From assembly GCA_902771155.1 (NCBI GenBank), contig CACXVS010000014.1, positions 12,280-76,279 on the forward strand: a DNA stretch of 64,000 nt, read 5' to 3'. The translations under genes were made by a program, and so were the position numbers. The notes under the pieces were generated by a model. It ran no database searches. It had not been told where the DNA came from and was given only the letters and a program-made list of their open reading frames with translations. The DNA is from an uncultured Prevotellaceae bacterium. GTDB taxonomy: Bacteria; Bacteroidota; Bacteroidia; Bacteroidales; Bacteroidaceae. Shown here piece after piece: positions 43,692 through 53,077 of this stretch; positions within the stretch are counted from its first letter, which is position 1; every line of letters begins with the position of its first letter.

Positions 43692-46562
43692 ATGAGACGT
43701 GTTATATTCTTAATGGTTGCATTTTTGGCATGTCTGTATGCCAATGCACAATTGGAAGTCAAGGAGTTGAAACTCAGTAACGGCATGACCGTATGGCTGA
43801 ACGAAGACCACTCGCAGCCAAAGGTGTTTGGTGCCGTTGTCGTAAAAGCAGGTGCCAAGGACTGTCCCAACACAGGTATCGCCCACTACTTCGAGCATAT
43901 CATGTTCAAAGGCACCGACCGCATGGGTACCATCGACTATGCCGCAGAGAAGCCCTGGCTCGACAGTATCTCGGCCCAGTACGACCTGCTCTCTCAGACC
44001 AAGGACGAGGCTGAGCGCACCAGGATTCAGAAACATATCAACGAGTTGAGTCTGAAAGCTGCAGACTATGTGATTCCCAATGAGTTCAACCGTCTCATCT
44101 CGAAATACGGTGGCAGCGGTCTGAATGCCGGCACCAGCTACGACCTGACCTTCTACCACAACTCGTTCCTCCCACAGTTCATCGAGCAGTGGTGCTGGCT
44201 GAACTCCGAACGGCTCATGACACCTGTGTATCGTGGATTCCAAGGTGAATTGGAGAATGTCTATGAAGAAAAGAACCGTGCATCCGACGAATTAGCAGGT
44301 AATTTCCAGGAAAAACTCTTTGGAGCGGTGTTCAAGACACAACCCTACGCCTATCCCATTATCGGCTCGACAGAGAACCTGAAGAACCCACGCCTATCGG
44401 ATATGGCTGAGTTCTACAAGAAATACTATGTAGCCTCAAACATGTGCCTCATACTCTGTGGTGACATTACACCTGATTCCACATTAACCGCGCTGCTGGA
44501 GCAGACCTTCGGACGGGTGCAGACGGGGCCTGTGCCTGAACGTGGCTATAGTCCCATGCCTGACATCAGCATTGGGGAGAAATATGAGATTAAACTGCCT
44601 ATTCCTCTGATAGGTGCCGAGGCCTTAGTCTTTAAGGCTCCCACGGAGTACGAGGCAGACGCCGATGCCCTTGAATTAGCGAATAAGTTGCTCTCCAATG
44701 GAAAGGCAGGTCTGCTCGACTCGCTGGTAAACGAGCATAAGTTAATGATGTCAGCAGCAGGCAGTATAGGTCTTGACGATGCTGCCGGCACAGGCATTAT
44801 CATCATTCCCAAACTCTTTGGAAAGATGAAGACCGCAGAAGAGCGCGTCATGGAACAGTTGCAGAAAATCATGGAGGGCAACTTCTGTGAAGAGCAGTTG
44901 GAAACCCTGAAACAAGAGATGGTGATAGAGGCCCAGCAGGAGATTGAGACCATCAATGGTCGCGCCCAGACGCTGGTCATGATCTTCTCTAAGGGCAAGA
45001 CCTGGAATGACGTGCTTGCCAAGATTGAGGCCATCAAAGGCATCACGAAGAGCGACGTCATCGCTGCCGTCAAGAAATACTACGGGGCTAACCACATCAC
45101 CTTTTCGAAGAAATACGGCACACCGGACAAAGAGTCTGTCAAACAGCCTGGCTACCAACCCGTTTCTCCGAAAAATACGGATGCGAAGTCGGCCTTCGCC
45201 AAGCAACTGGAACAGATTCCCGTGAAAGAGGCTGAGATCAAGACGGTGGATTTTGCCCAAGACATGAAGACGAAAAAGCTCAACGACCACGTCACCTTAT
45301 ATTATAAAGAGAATCCCATCAACGATATATTCACCTTCACCCTACGCTATCAGGACGGAACACTGCATACGCCCAAACTCGATATGTTGGCTGGATATCT
45401 GTCCCAACTTGGCACCGACTCACTGAAGAAACAGCAGTTGGAGCAGGCCTGGCAGCGTATCGGCACCACCATGGAAGTGGCACAGGGCGACGAGCGGTTC
45501 AGCTTTAACCTCACAGGACCTGACCACCAGTTAAAGGCCGCTTTGCAATTGCTGGCACACTTCCTGCGAGCTGCTGAGGGTGACAACGAGGCCCTTGACG
45601 AAGTGAAGGATGACGACAAGGTGACACGTAAAGGTTTTGGCAAGCAGAAGGACGATGTACTGAGACCCGTCCTCCGCAAAATAGCCTACGGCGATAAGTC
45701 GGATTATCTAACCCAACTCTCGAAGAAGGAGATCAAAGCCCTGAAGAGCGACGAGCTGCTCAGTCTCTTCCACGAACTCCAGCAATACGACTGCGAACTC
45801 TTCTATTGTGGACGACAGCCTATCGCTGATGTCGCTGCAATATCACAGGAAACCTTACCCTTAAGCCAGTGCACTCGTCAGAAAGCAGACACCTTCCGAC
45901 CCTTGCAGCAGTACTCAGAGCCTACCGTTTTCTTCTACGACGTACCCAAATCGCGCCAGAACTACGTAGTGAGCTATGATGGCATCAGCGCACTGCCTTC
46001 TGCCATGGATCGTACCCAAATGAAACTGTGGGAGGAATACTTCAGCGGTGGCATGTCGTCAGTATTGTTCCAGAACGTGCGCGAGTTCCGCTCCCTGGCC
46101 TACTCCACTGGCGGTAAATGCCTCACAACAAGTCTTGCCCAGCATGCCCAGGAACCTCTGGCCTACTTCACCGCTACAGGCACTCAGGCTGACAAGACCT
46201 TAGAGGTTGTTGCCACCATCGACTCACTATTGCGCCAGATGCCTATGAAAGAGGAGAACCTCGAAGCTGCCCGCCAGACCGTGCTCAATGACATCCAAAA
46301 CGACTACCCCACCTTCCGGAATATGACCAAGCATATTGCCAACAAACAAGGCGAAGGTTACACCACCGATCCTAATGCAGAGATCGCAAGACTGTTGCCA
46401 ACTGTCAGCGTTCAGGACATCGTCACGTTCTATCAACAACACATCGCCAAGAACCAGAACCGCGTCTGGGTCATCATTGGCGACAAGAAACTTACAGATT
46501 TGAAGGCCCTCGCCCGCTACGGCAAGGTCGTCGAACTCAAGAAAGAAGACGTTTACAGATAA
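43692..46562 (+). CDS. M16 family zinc metallopeptidase (pitrilysin type, double length)
   Basis: A 956-residue exported peptidase with a signal peptide (about 1-19). The inverted zinc motif HxxEH is H65-Y-F-E-H69 in GIAHYFEHIMFKGTD, with the third ligand region around ELENVYEEKNRASDE. The N-terminal half is catalytic, and the C-terminal half (from about 520) repeats the M16 fold without a zinc motif and has VREFRSLAYSTGGKC, the substrate-binding R-x-AYS segment. Such full-length enzymes act in the periplasm on peptides. It stands alone with its own promoter and terminator. Confidence 0.93.
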   Translation: MRRVIFLMVAFLACLYANAQLEVKELKLSNGMTVWLNEDHSQPKVFGAVVVKAGAKDCPNTGIAHYFEHIMFKGTDRMGTIDYAAEKPWLDSISAQYDLLSQTKDEAERTRIQKHINELSLKAADYVIPNEFNRLISKYGGSGLNAGTSYDLTFYHNSFLPQFIEQWCWLNSERLMTPVYRGFQGELENVYEEKNRASDELAGNFQEKLFGAVFKTQPYAYPIIGSTENLKNPRLSDMAEFYKKYYVASNMCLILCGDITPDSTLTALLEQTFGRVQTGPVPERGYSPMPDISIGEKYEIKLPIPLIGAEALVFKAPTEYEADADALELANKLLSNGKAGLLDSLVNEHKLMMSAAGSIGLDDAAGTGIIIIPKLFGKMKTAEERVMEQLQKIMEGNFCEEQLETLKQEMVIEAQQEIETINGRAQTLVMIFSKGKTWNDVLAKIEAIKGITKSDVIAAVKKYYGANHITFSKKYGTPDKESVKQPGYQPVSPKNTDAKSAFAKQLEQIPVKEAEIKTVDFAQDMKTKKLNDHVTLYYKENPINDIFTFTLRYQDGTLHTPKLDMLAGYLSQLGTDSLKKQQLEQAWQRIGTTMEVAQGDERFSFNLTGPDHQLKAALQLLAHFLRAAEGDNEALDEVKDDDKVTRKGFGKQKDDVLRPVLRKIAYGDKSDYLTQLSKKEIKALKSDELLSLFHELQQYDCELFYCGRQPIADVAAISQETLPLSQCTRQKADTFRPLQQYSEPTVFFYDVPKSRQNYVVSYDGISALPSAMDRTQMKLWEEYFSGGMSSVLFQNVREFRSLAYSTGGKCLTTSLAQHAQEPLAYFTATGTQADKTLEVVATIDSLLRQMPMKEENLEAARQTVLNDIQNDYPTFRNMTKHIANKQGEGYTTDPNAEIARLLPTVSVQDIVTFYQQHIAKNQNRVWVIIGDKKLTDLKALARYGKVVELKKEDVYR

Positions 46563-46566
46563 TAAG

Positions 46567-46593
46567 AATCCCCGCCAATCGGTGGGGATTTTT
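46567..46593. terminator. Bidirectional terminator between M16 peptidase and rnhB
   Basis: AATCCCCGCC and GGTGGGGATT form a 10-bp stem (one G-T) with a 4-nt loop, followed by TTTTT on the plus strand. It lies between two convergent genes and can serve both. Confidence 0.88.
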
Positions 46594-47201
46594 CATTCTC
46601 CGAAGTCGAGGCTCAGTTCCTCTGTGCCAAAGAGGTTGTAACTCTTGCGGTGATAGGGGGTTATGCCGAATTGCTTGATGGCTTCGCGATGTTTCTTCGT
46701 GGGATAACCCTTGTTCGAGAGCCAGTCGTATTGCGGATACTCCTCTGCGAGCTGGTTCATGTAGTCGTCACGATAGGTCTTGGCGAGGATGCTCGCAGCA
46801 GCGATAGAGAGGTATTTGCCATCGCCCTTCACAATCGTGGTGTGGGGCAACTTCTGATAAGGCTTGAAGCGATTGCCATCCACAATGATGGCCTCTGGGC
46901 GCACTTTGAGTTGATCCAAAGCCCTGTGCATCGCCAATATCGAGGCGTTCAGAATGTTGATCTTGTCGATTTCCTCTGGGGTAACGATGCCCACCGCCCA
47001 AGCCACAGCATCCTTCTCGATGATCTCTCGAAGCTGATAGCGTCGCTTCTCAGTGAGTTGTTTAGAGTCGTTCAGGAGTTCGTTCTGATAACCTTCGGGC
47101 AGAATCACCGCAGCTGCATAGACGCTACCCGCCAGACAACCACGCCCAGCCTCATCACAACCAGCCTCGATCTTCCCCTCGTAATAATGACTTTTCAACA
47201 T
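46593..47201 (-). CDS. rnhB: Ribonuclease HII
   Basis: A 202-residue enzyme from ATG 47201, which follows the sufS stop after 4 bp; the longer frame from 47309 would overlap sufS by about 100 bp and adds an unrelated tail. The active-site carboxylates are in [12 protein letters not shown] (D16, E17), with further acidic residues in [15 protein letters not shown] and [15 protein letters not shown]. It cuts RNA in RNA-DNA hybrids and single ribonucleotides in DNA. It shares the sufS promoter. Confidence 0.95.
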   Translation of the reverse strand: MLKSHYYEGKIEAGCDEAGRGCLAGSVYAAAVILPEGYQNELLNDSKQLTEKRRYQLREIIEKDAVAWAVGIVTPEEIDKINILNASILAMHRALDQLKVRPEAIIVDGNRFKPYQKLPHTTIVKGDGKYLSIAAASILAKTYRDDYMNQLAEEYPQYDWLSNKGYPTKKHREAIKQFGITPYHRKSYNLFGTEELSLDFGE

Positions 47202-47205
47202 CTTC

Positions 47206-48429
47206 TTAGAACATTTTGGCCACTCGCTGGATACCTGCCACAAGCGAATCCACCTCATCCTTAGTGTTATAGAGTGCAAACGAGGCGCGAACGGTTCCAG
47301 AGATGCCAAGCCTATCCATCAGCGGTTGGGCGCAATGATGGCCAGTGCGAACAGCAATGCCTAAGCGATCCAAAAGCGTACCCATATCCAAATGGTGGAT
47401 ATCACCTACGTTAAAGCTTACTACAGCATCTCGCAACGATGCATCCATCGGACCATAGATATGCATATCGGGGATGGTCTGGAGCTGTTCCTTGCAGTAG
47501 CGCGTCAACGCCTGCTCATGCTCTTGGATAGCGTCAAAGCCGATGGAATCGATATATTCGATGGCTTTGGCGAGTCCATGAGTGGCCACATAGTCAGGCG
47601 TTCCTGCCTCGAACTTAAAGGGCAATCGCTCGAAGGTGGTCTTCTCCCATGTCACCTTATCGATCATCTCGCCACCACCCTGATACGGAGGCAGTTTCTC
47701 GAGCCATTCCTCCTTGCCATAGAGCACACCAATGCCCGTAGGCCCGTACATCTTATGACCACTGAAGGCGAAGAAGTCGCAATCCATCGCCTGCACATCC
47801 ACCTTGAAGTGAGGCGCGCTCTGGGCGCCATCCACCATAACAGGGATGCCATGCGCATGGGCGATCTTCACAATCTCCTCCACTGGGTTGATTGTGCCCA
47901 ACACATTGCTCACATGGGCCACGCTGATGATCTTAGTCTTATCCGTCATGAGCGATTCCAACTGATCCAGACAAAGCAAACCTTCATCCGAAATCGGGAT
48001 ATGCTTGACGATAATCCCCCTTTTCATCGCCTGCAATTGCCAAGAAACGATGTTCGAGTGGTGCTCCATTTCAGTAACAATCACCTCATCGCCCTCCTGC
48101 ATCTGCGATTCACAGAACGAACTAGCTACCAGATTGATAGCCTCCGTCGTTCCTCTCGTAAATACGATTTCCTCAATCTTTCGGGCATTGATAAACTGGC
48201 GCACCTTTTCGCGAGCCTCCTCATGCAGGTCAGTAGCCTGTTGCGAGAGATAATGCACCCCACGATGCACGTTAGCATTCACATTGAGATACTCATCGCG
48301 CATGGCGTCGAGCACACTCAAAGGCTTCTGCGTGGTTGCTGCATTATCGAGATACACCAGAGGCTTACCATAAACCTCTCTGGCCAGGATGGGGAAATCG
48401 GCTCTTACCTTTTCTATATTATAACCCAT
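47206..48429 (-). CDS. sufS: Cysteine desulfurase SufS
   Basis: A 407-residue class V PLP enzyme. It has the SufS entry [25 protein letters not shown], the PLP-binding Lys226 in [19 protein letters not shown], and the catalytic Cys366 in [14 protein letters not shown]. It takes sulfur from cysteine for Fe-S cluster assembly by the SufBCD scaffold. sufC and sufD lie 7.3 kb away in the same direction. sufS has its own full consensus promoter, so it is an independent unit with rnhB. Confidence 0.95.
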   Translation of the reverse strand: MGYNIEKVRADFPILAREVYGKPLVYLDNAATTQKPLSVLDAMRDEYLNVNANVHRGVHYLSQQATDLHEEAREKVRQFINARKIEEIVFTRGTTEAINLVASSFCESQMQEGDEVIVTEMEHHSNIVSWQLQAMKRGIIVKHIPISDEGLLCLDQLESLMTDKTKIISVAHVSNVLGTINPVEEIVKIAHAHGIPVMVDGAQSAPHFKVDVQAMDCDFFAFSGHKMYGPTGIGVLYGKEEWLEKLPPYQGGGEMIDKVTWEKTTFERLPFKFEAGTPDYVATHGLAKAIEYIDSIGFDAIQEHEQALTRYCKEQLQTIPDMHIYGPMDASLRDAVVSFNVGDIHHLDMGTLLDRLGIAVRTGHHCAQPLMDRLGISGTVRASFALYNTKDEVDSLVAGIQRVAKMF

Positions 48430-48455
48430 ATAGCTCTAATTCTCAAATTTGCCTG

Positions 48456-48486
48456 CAAAGATAGGGAAAAACAAGAGAAATGCAAA
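48456..48486 (-). promoter_or_regulatory. Promoter of sufS-rnhB
   Basis: On the minus strand TTTG (48486-48483) and TATCTTTG (48463-48456) are 19 bp apart, a full -33/-7 match with a leader of about 22 nt. Confidence 0.87.
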
Positions 48487-48724
48487 ATAAATACGATGTT
48501 TTTTATACTACTGCCACATTATTAAAGACGGACACAAATGCATCTGGCTTTAATAACATAGGTGTCAGAAGTTATCTGATAATGAACTTGCGGCCTTCAA
48601 GAGCAGTTTAGGTCCATAAATAGCAAAAAAGGGATTATAATTAAAAATTATACCATAATTGAGGGTTGTCATCATTTTGCATGTAACTTACTGGCTATTA
48701 CTTCGTTTAGTGATATGAATACGA

Positions 48725-48888
48725 TTATATCACCATCATAGTCATCTCTTCAAGTAAAACAAGTTGTTTTACTTTTAAAAGTGGCATCTATTCAGTGTAT
48801 ATAGGTGTTCTAAACGATAGTAAAACAACTTGTTTTACTTTTAGCGGCACCTTATATACGATCTCTAGTGGTTATATTCACCATCATA
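48725..48888. repeat. Direct repeats flanking the palindrome element
   Basis: TTATATCACCATCATA (48725-48740) and TTATATTCACCATCATA (48872-48888) differ by one inserted base and lie either side of the paired-palindrome element. TATGAATAC also occurs near both ends (48714 and 48895). They may be a duplication made by insertion or simple local repeats. Confidence 0.55.
48754..48852 (-). repeat. Paired-palindrome intergenic element, copy 2
   Basis: GTAAAACAAGTTGTTTTAC (48754-48772) and GTAAAACAACTTGTTTTAC (48820-48838) are again 66 bp apart. Read on the minus strand, the 47-bp spacer and the outer 14 bp align with copy 1 at 28136-28234. The two copies are therefore one element in opposite orientations, with perfectly kept palindromes and a drifted spacer. 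Confidence 0.85.
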
Positions 48889-48987
48889 AGGCATTATGAA
48901 TACAAAAAAAGTATTCATATCCATATGTTGTTAAATGACAAAGGGTTATCTCAAAAATGAATACATGACTACAAATTGAACAATAAT

Positions 48988-49020
48988 AATCCCGAAACAC
49001 TTGGTCGTTTCGGGATTTTT
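48988..49020. terminator. Strong hairpin terminator after the repeat-protein operon
   Basis: AATCCCGAAAC and GTTTCGGGATT form a perfect 11-bp stem with an 8-nt loop, followed by five T on the plus strand and a weaker T-rich tail on the minus strand. The only gene ending nearby is the minus-strand gene at 49115, so it most probably terminates that operon. Confidence 0.75.
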
Positions 49021-49114
49021 AGGATTAAAAGGTATAGAGACTATTTAACCACGACCTTGAGCTACGCTCGAGCTCGTTGACGTTCGGAAGGTTTAAGCAA
49101 GCTTAACTCTTCTC

Positions 49115-50950
49115 TCACTTAATCACGACCTTTTTACCATTACGGATGTAGAGGCCCTTAGTAGGATTGTTCACTCGTTGGCCCTGGAGGTTGTAATACA
49201 CTTCGTTTGATTGATCATTGAAAATTGAAGATTGAACTTCAATTCCAGTCGTACCATCATCCTCACCATTCATGCCACCAAAGACGGGAATGGCGATGAC
49301 GTCGTCGTTGCTCTCGTCTGAGAGGACCATCTGGCAGAAGGCGGACTCGCCATTCTTGCCACGGGCTCCAGAGGCGGCATCGCGCTTCGGAATCTGCAGG
49401 TAACTGCGGTTGGCGCCCATCGAGACGCCATTCTCATTCGTTACCTTGTAGAAACTTACACCACTCGTACCATTCGAAAGGTAATAATTGATATATTCAA
49501 TATCGTCTATTGTCTCTGTGGTATAGATCGTCTGAGGATATTCTGAACCCGTGAACATGTTCTCATAGACGGAAGCCACCGAGGTGGTGGGCACGCTATA
49601 CTCACCGGCCTCATTTGCCATCACCAGGATACCTGTCTGGGCAGGCACCTTCTTCACACGTGTCAGCCAGATGATACCTCTATCGTAGTTATAGCCCGTA
49701 GCGGTATAAGCCTTCACACCCTGGGCTTCAAGACTTGTGAAATCGACATTCTTGCTGGTATAATAAGGCACCTGCTTAGCGGCAGACACCTTGATGACCT
49801 CCGTGTCGTCATCACTGCCCTTGGCAGGAATCTCAGTCAGGATGGGCAGGTAACAGCGGTTAGCACCGATCTTCTGGCCATCCGGGTTCGTCACCTTGTA
49901 GAAGCCTACACCACTCGTACCCATCGATAGATAGTAGTTGGTGTATTCGCCGTCCGTCGTCTGGATTGTCGTACCCTTCACCGTGCCCTTAAACATATTC
50001 TCATAATAGACGTCTGATTCGCCATTGATCGTAGGAATAGCATAGTCACCTTTGTCGCCGATCAGCAGGAAGCCGGCGTTGGCAGGCACTTCCTTCACAC
50101 GCGTCAACCAGATGGTTCCTGTGGCCTTGTCATAACCAGTAGCCACGTAAGCCTTCAACTCTGGCTTATCCGTGAAGTCCAGGTTATAGTCACTGCAGAA
50201 AGGCACCTGCCCGGCAGAACTGATGGTAACAGATTCCTCTTCTCTTACCATATTTGTGTTATTGAACGCAGCTGTTGCTACTGGCGACAAACTGCCGTCA
50301 GCCATCTTCAACTGATAGTTCAGCACATGGTCACCCTTCCACAGACGGCTTGCATCGATCGTCGTGGTCAGGTTCTCAGCGCCAATCTCCTTCACGTTGG
50401 CAGCGTCCTCGTCGAACCAGTAGCGGATGGTTGTGACATCGGGAGCCGTCTTTGCACTCAGTTTCATAAACATTCTAGAAGCGATGGTGCCAACAGTTCC
50501 ATTGTTATAAACATTCTGAAAGTGTACGATATGAACACCCTCTGAGAGATTCTTCACATCAAGTTCATACTTAACGTCCAAATCCTCTGTAGTGGTCACG
50601 GTGATATCATTGTCGAACCAATAACGTACCTTTTGGAGTGTTAACTGCTTGCCGAGTTTAATGAACATCTTAGAGACCTGTACGCTAGCTACCCCCTGAT
50701 CATCTATGATCTGGAAATGTACAACGTGAACGCCCTCAGCAAGAGCGACCGTCTCCAATTCATAAGAGCCATTAAGGTCCGTCGTGGTCGCCGCATTCTT
50801 ATCGTCGTTGTCGAACCAATAACGTACCCACTTGGCCACAGTCTGCTTTGGCAGTCCTGACAGATCTACGAGATCCGTCAGTTCTGTCTGTCCCCTTGCA
50901 CCTAAGGTCAGGCAAGAGAGCAATATGGTGAGAAATAGATACTTACGCAT
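49115..50950 (-). CDS. Large secreted repeat protein with T9SS-like C-terminal tail
   Basis: A 611-residue exported protein with a signal peptide (about 1-20). Residues 38-240 hold three related repeats of about 65 residues, each with a (V/I)RYWFD(N/E)D opening and an EGVHVVHFQ-type end (the third is more divergent). Residues 245-560 hold two copies of a module of about 150 residues with TGTIWLTRVKEVPA, YENMF, TNYYLSMGTSGVGFYKVTN and GANRCYL motifs. The tail YYNLQGQRVNNPTKGLYIRNGKKVVIK matches the C-terminal end common in secreted Prevotella proteins and resembles a type IX secretion sorting signal. It starts 3 bp after the beta-helix gene. Probably a cell-surface protein; the ligand is unknown. 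Confidence 0.8.
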   Translation of the reverse strand: MRKYLFLTILLSCLTLGARGQTELTDLVDLSGLPKQTVAKWVRYWFDNDDKNAATTTDLNGSYELETVALAEGVHVVHFQIIDDQGVASVQVSKMFIKLGKQLTLQKVRYWFDNDITVTTTEDLDVKYELDVKNLSEGVHIVHFQNVYNNGTVGTIASRMFMKLSAKTAPDVTTIRYWFDEDAANVKEIGAENLTTTIDASRLWKGDHVLNYQLKMADGSLSPVATAAFNNTNMVREEESVTISSAGQVPFCSDYNLDFTDKPELKAYVATGYDKATGTIWLTRVKEVPANAGFLLIGDKGDYAIPTINGESDVYYENMFKGTVKGTTIQTTDGEYTNYYLSMGTSGVGFYKVTNPDGQKIGANRCYLPILTEIPAKGSDDDTEVIKVSAAKQVPYYTSKNVDFTSLEAQGVKAYTATGYNYDRGIIWLTRVKKVPAQTGILVMANEAGEYSVPTTSVASVYENMFTGSEYPQTIYTTETIDDIEYINYYLSNGTSGVSFYKVTNENGVSMGANRSYLQIPKRDAASGARGKNGESAFCQMVLSDESNDDVIAIPVFGGMNGEDDGTTGIEVQSSIFNDQSNEVYYNLQGQRVNNPTKGLYIRNGKKVVIK

Positions 50951-50953
50951 GGA

Positions 50954-51913
50954 TTAATACTTTACTGTTGCATTCAACTTACCCTGAGAATCTGTCTGTG
51001 AATCAACATTGAGGGATTGAATCACTGGATATGAAGGTGTTGCGATATAAGGCTGTAATCCTCCATAGATTCCTACTTCAGTTCCGTCGGTACCTAGATA
51101 TGTCGCCTTAATGTCATCTTTCAGTTCAAATGTCTCCACATCTTTAAATATATCTTGAATATCGTATGAACAGTTAATACATCCACCATGGAAGATGTTA
51201 ACGTAATAACGGCCGTTTACACGAGTACTGACGCAGTTATAGGCCTGACTGGTGGGAGATAAGGTTCCTTCAGGAGATCCGTATGGTGCAGAAAGAATAC
51301 AATTATAGAGTTGAGCATTGTCAAACCTGCCATTGCCTACATAAGTATATAGTACACAGTTTGTGGCTGTAACATTAGCAGTCTCACCCCGACCGATATC
51401 GCCAGAGAAGCTATTAACCAAATACACGGAACTGGTTCCTCTAACACCAACTCCACTAGGCACCTTACAATTTACAATCATGATGTTGCTAACAGCATCC
51501 GTTTCATCGTTCCCGACAATTTGCATAATATTGCTTTTTACAAAGTAAGGATTGCTGAATTTTCCTTTTAAGGTTACCTTGTCTTGGCACGTTATGCCCT
51601 CCATCGTGAATTGATTGGCATCGCTTGATGGAATATCAATGTAAAATTCACCACTGATGTAAGTAGGACTTTCAATGTCGATACCCACGCCGTGGAGAAC
51701 AATGGTTTTTTCGATATTAACAGCTTCAAAGATACCTTCTGAAAGGCTGATGATATCACCGCTTGCAGCAGCTGCTACAGCTTGCTGCAAGGCCTTTCCG
51801 CCATAGTAGTAACTAATTGTTTCACCGTGGCTCAGCGAAGCCACCAATGCATTTTGTGCTAAACTTGTGGCTGCAAACAACATGCCCACCACTAATAATA
51901 ATAATTTCTTCAT
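50954..51913 (-). CDS. Secreted right-handed beta-helix-like protein
   Basis: A 319-residue exported protein with a signal peptide (about 1-19). The body has short repeated strands with polar turns and Asn ladders (TIVLHGVGIDIESPTYISG, NIMIVNCKVPSGVGVRGTSSVYLVNSF, NVTATNCVLYTYVGNGRFDNAQLYNCIL), as in pectate-lyase-like beta-helices and pectin-lyase-fold adhesins. KALQQAVAAAASGDIISLSEGIF is the typical helix-capping start. No catalytic residues are recognised, so an adhesin or carbohydrate-binding role is more likely than an enzyme. It opens the two-gene operon controlled from the operator at 51994-52019. Confidence 0.78.
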   Translation of the reverse strand: MKKLLLLVVGMLFAATSLAQNALVASLSHGETISYYYGGKALQQAVAAAASGDIISLSEGIFEAVNIEKTIVLHGVGIDIESPTYISGEFYIDIPSSDANQFTMEGITCQDKVTLKGKFSNPYFVKSNIMQIVGNDETDAVSNIMIVNCKVPSGVGVRGTSSVYLVNSFSGDIGRGETANVTATNCVLYTYVGNGRFDNAQLYNCILSAPYGSPEGTLSPTSQAYNCVSTRVNGRYYVNIFHGGCINCSYDIQDIFKDVETFELKDDIKATYLGTDGTEVGIYGGLQPYIATPSYPVIQSLNVDSQTDSQGKLNATVKY

Positions 51914-51945
51914 AAAGCGTTTGTATTTGTTTGACTATTTGAACA

Positions 51946-51953
51946 CAAAGATA
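51946..51953 (-). promoter_or_regulatory. -7 element of the beta-helix/repeat-protein operon
   Basis: TATCTTTG on the minus strand, 33 bp before the ATG. No TTTG at -33, which suits a promoter that needs an activator at the upstream inverted repeat. Confidence 0.75.
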
Positions 51954-51993
51954 GCAAAAAAGATTGGGCTGAACCTTCTTAATTGTAAGTTTC

Positions 51994-52019
51994 GACTGAC
52001 GGATGATGTTACGTCAGTC
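51994..52019 (-). promoter_or_regulatory. Putative operator, copy 1 (GACTGAC-N12-GTCAGTC)
   Basis: A perfect 7-bp inverted repeat with a 12-bp spacer. The base nearest the promoter is 41 positions upstream of the end of the -7 box, leaving 40 bp between them. The same repeat with the same spacing and distance is found at 55666-55691. The spacers share GATGAT. Confidence 0.8.
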
Positions 52020-52094
52020 TATTCTCTGTTTACATTCCGCTCGCAACATACAAATTGCAAGTCAAAATAATATCCCTACTTAGATAAGTACAAG

Positions 52095-52122
52095 AAAGGG
52101 GACTCGTTAGAGTCCCCCTTTT
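52095..52122. terminator. Terminator after the kelch/AraC operon
   Basis: GGGGACTC and GAGTCCCC form a perfect stem with a GTTA loop, with T-rich sequence outside on both strands. It lies about 50 bp after the stop of the lipoprotein at 52171 and separates the two operons of the island. Confidence 0.8.
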
Positions 52123-52170
52123 CTTGCATAGAATTGTTAATACTTACCTAAATCTTATATGGAATCTCAA

Positions 52171-53058
52171 TTAATGCAGAAAGAATTTGAACTCCATATC
52201 CTTACCGTCCACATTGCCCTTGAGCGTCAGGTTGAGATTTCTGTTATCGATTTCAACCGAGGCGCCTCCTGTGAACAGAGAAATGGCACGGGCTCTGTCG
52301 AGCCAGCTGTAAACCAGACTGCCTGCGTCCATCGATTGCCAACGCCAATCGCCCACATCAGGATTGCGATTCTTGTAGTTGATGGCAAACAGCCCCTGGT
52401 TGTCAAAATAGATGCCATTAATGATGGTATTGGCATCAAACTGATCTCTCAGGGTTCCGAAGTTCTCCTCATACCATGCCTTGACCTTAGCCAGGTCGAT
52501 GGGAGCAGCAAACTCCTTGCCAAGCGTGACACCCTCGAAAGTGGCTTTGGCGATGACACGATCGACTACCCAAGGGCGACTGCACAGATTGTCGGTCATC
52601 ACACCAGAGGTAACCGTTGTCGAGGTGTCGATGGTGCCAGTGGTTGAGATGGTCGTACCATTCCGCCAGGTGATCGTTACCTCAGCACTTCCTCCTGATT
52701 CCACATACGAAACCTGCATGCCGTTATCAAACGTAAACGTGTCACCGTTGGAGGTATATGTACCAAACTCATAGTAAAGGTCGTCACCATCTCGTGTACC
52801 CGCTCTTGCAAACGCTATCTTGCTGGCATACGCCCCTTTGCAGGCTACCATGAAGGCGCCACTCTCCATCAGGCGTATCTGCTTGACACCGTTGGCCTCG
52901 CCAATGATTTTAAGGGTTTTACCCATGTTTTTGTAAGGGGCTTCAGGAAGAGAACTGGAGCCACCGCCTCCACCTCCATTGTCGTCATCACTCTTGCTGC
53001 ATGAAGAGAAGGTTACCAAGGTTATGGCCGCTAAGGCCATCAGAAATAGTTTCTTCAT
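52171..53058 (-). CDS. Lipoprotein of unknown function, kelch/AraC operon
   Basis: A 295-residue protein with a lipoprotein signal (ALAAITLVTFSSCSKSDDD; Cys about 20) and a flexible Gly/Ser spacer (NGGGGGGSSS), typical of surface lipoproteins. The mature part has strand-rich segments (LYYEFGTYTSNGDTFTFDNGMQVSYVES, WRNGTTISTTGTID) and a helical middle (AAPIDLAKVKAWYEENFGTLRDQF). I do not recognise a family. It is the last gene of the operon, 19 bp after the outer-membrane protein. Confidence 0.75.
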   Translation of the reverse strand: MKKLFLMALAAITLVTFSSCSKSDDDNGGGGGGSSSLPEAPYKNMGKTLKIIGEANGVKQIRLMESGAFMVACKGAYASKIAFARAGTRDGDDLYYEFGTYTSNGDTFTFDNGMQVSYVESGGSAEVTITWRNGTTISTTGTIDTSTTVTSGVMTDNLCSRPWVVDRVIAKATFEGVTLGKEFAAPIDLAKVKAWYEENFGTLRDQFDANTIINGIYFDNQGLFAINYKNRNPDVGDWRWQSMDAGSLVYSWLDRARAISLFTGGASVEIDNRNLNLTLKGNVDGKDMEFKFFLH

Positions 53059-53077
53059 AATCGTAAATCGTCTTTAA

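Larger units (their letters stand above)
48430..49114. other. Gene-free 685-bp region with repeats
   Basis: No credible ORF is present on either strand. From left to right it holds the sufS promoter (48456-48486), an inverted repeat GTGATAT...ATATCAC (48710-48733), a 16-17 bp direct repeat (48725-48740 and 48872-48888) flanking copy 2 of the paired-palindrome element (48754-48852), a perfect hairpin ATGAATAC-A7-GTATTCAT (48896-48918), a strong terminator (48988-49020), and a short partial copy of the end of the next gene (49044-49058). Confidence 0.8.

Noticed and set aside
47202..47309. Upstream start for rnhB
   Set aside because: It would overlap sufS by about 100 bp, and the extra residues do not belong to the RNase HII family.
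47392..48525. 377-residue open frame on the plus strand opposite sufS
   Set aside because: It lies antisense to a certain gene and runs into the sufS promoter. The translation is rich in His and Leu with no domain. It is a codon-bias shadow.
48988..49020. The terminator as evidence for a missing plus-strand gene
   Set aside because: No coding potential is visible on the plus strand upstream. The hairpin works in both directions and fits the end of the minus-strand operon.
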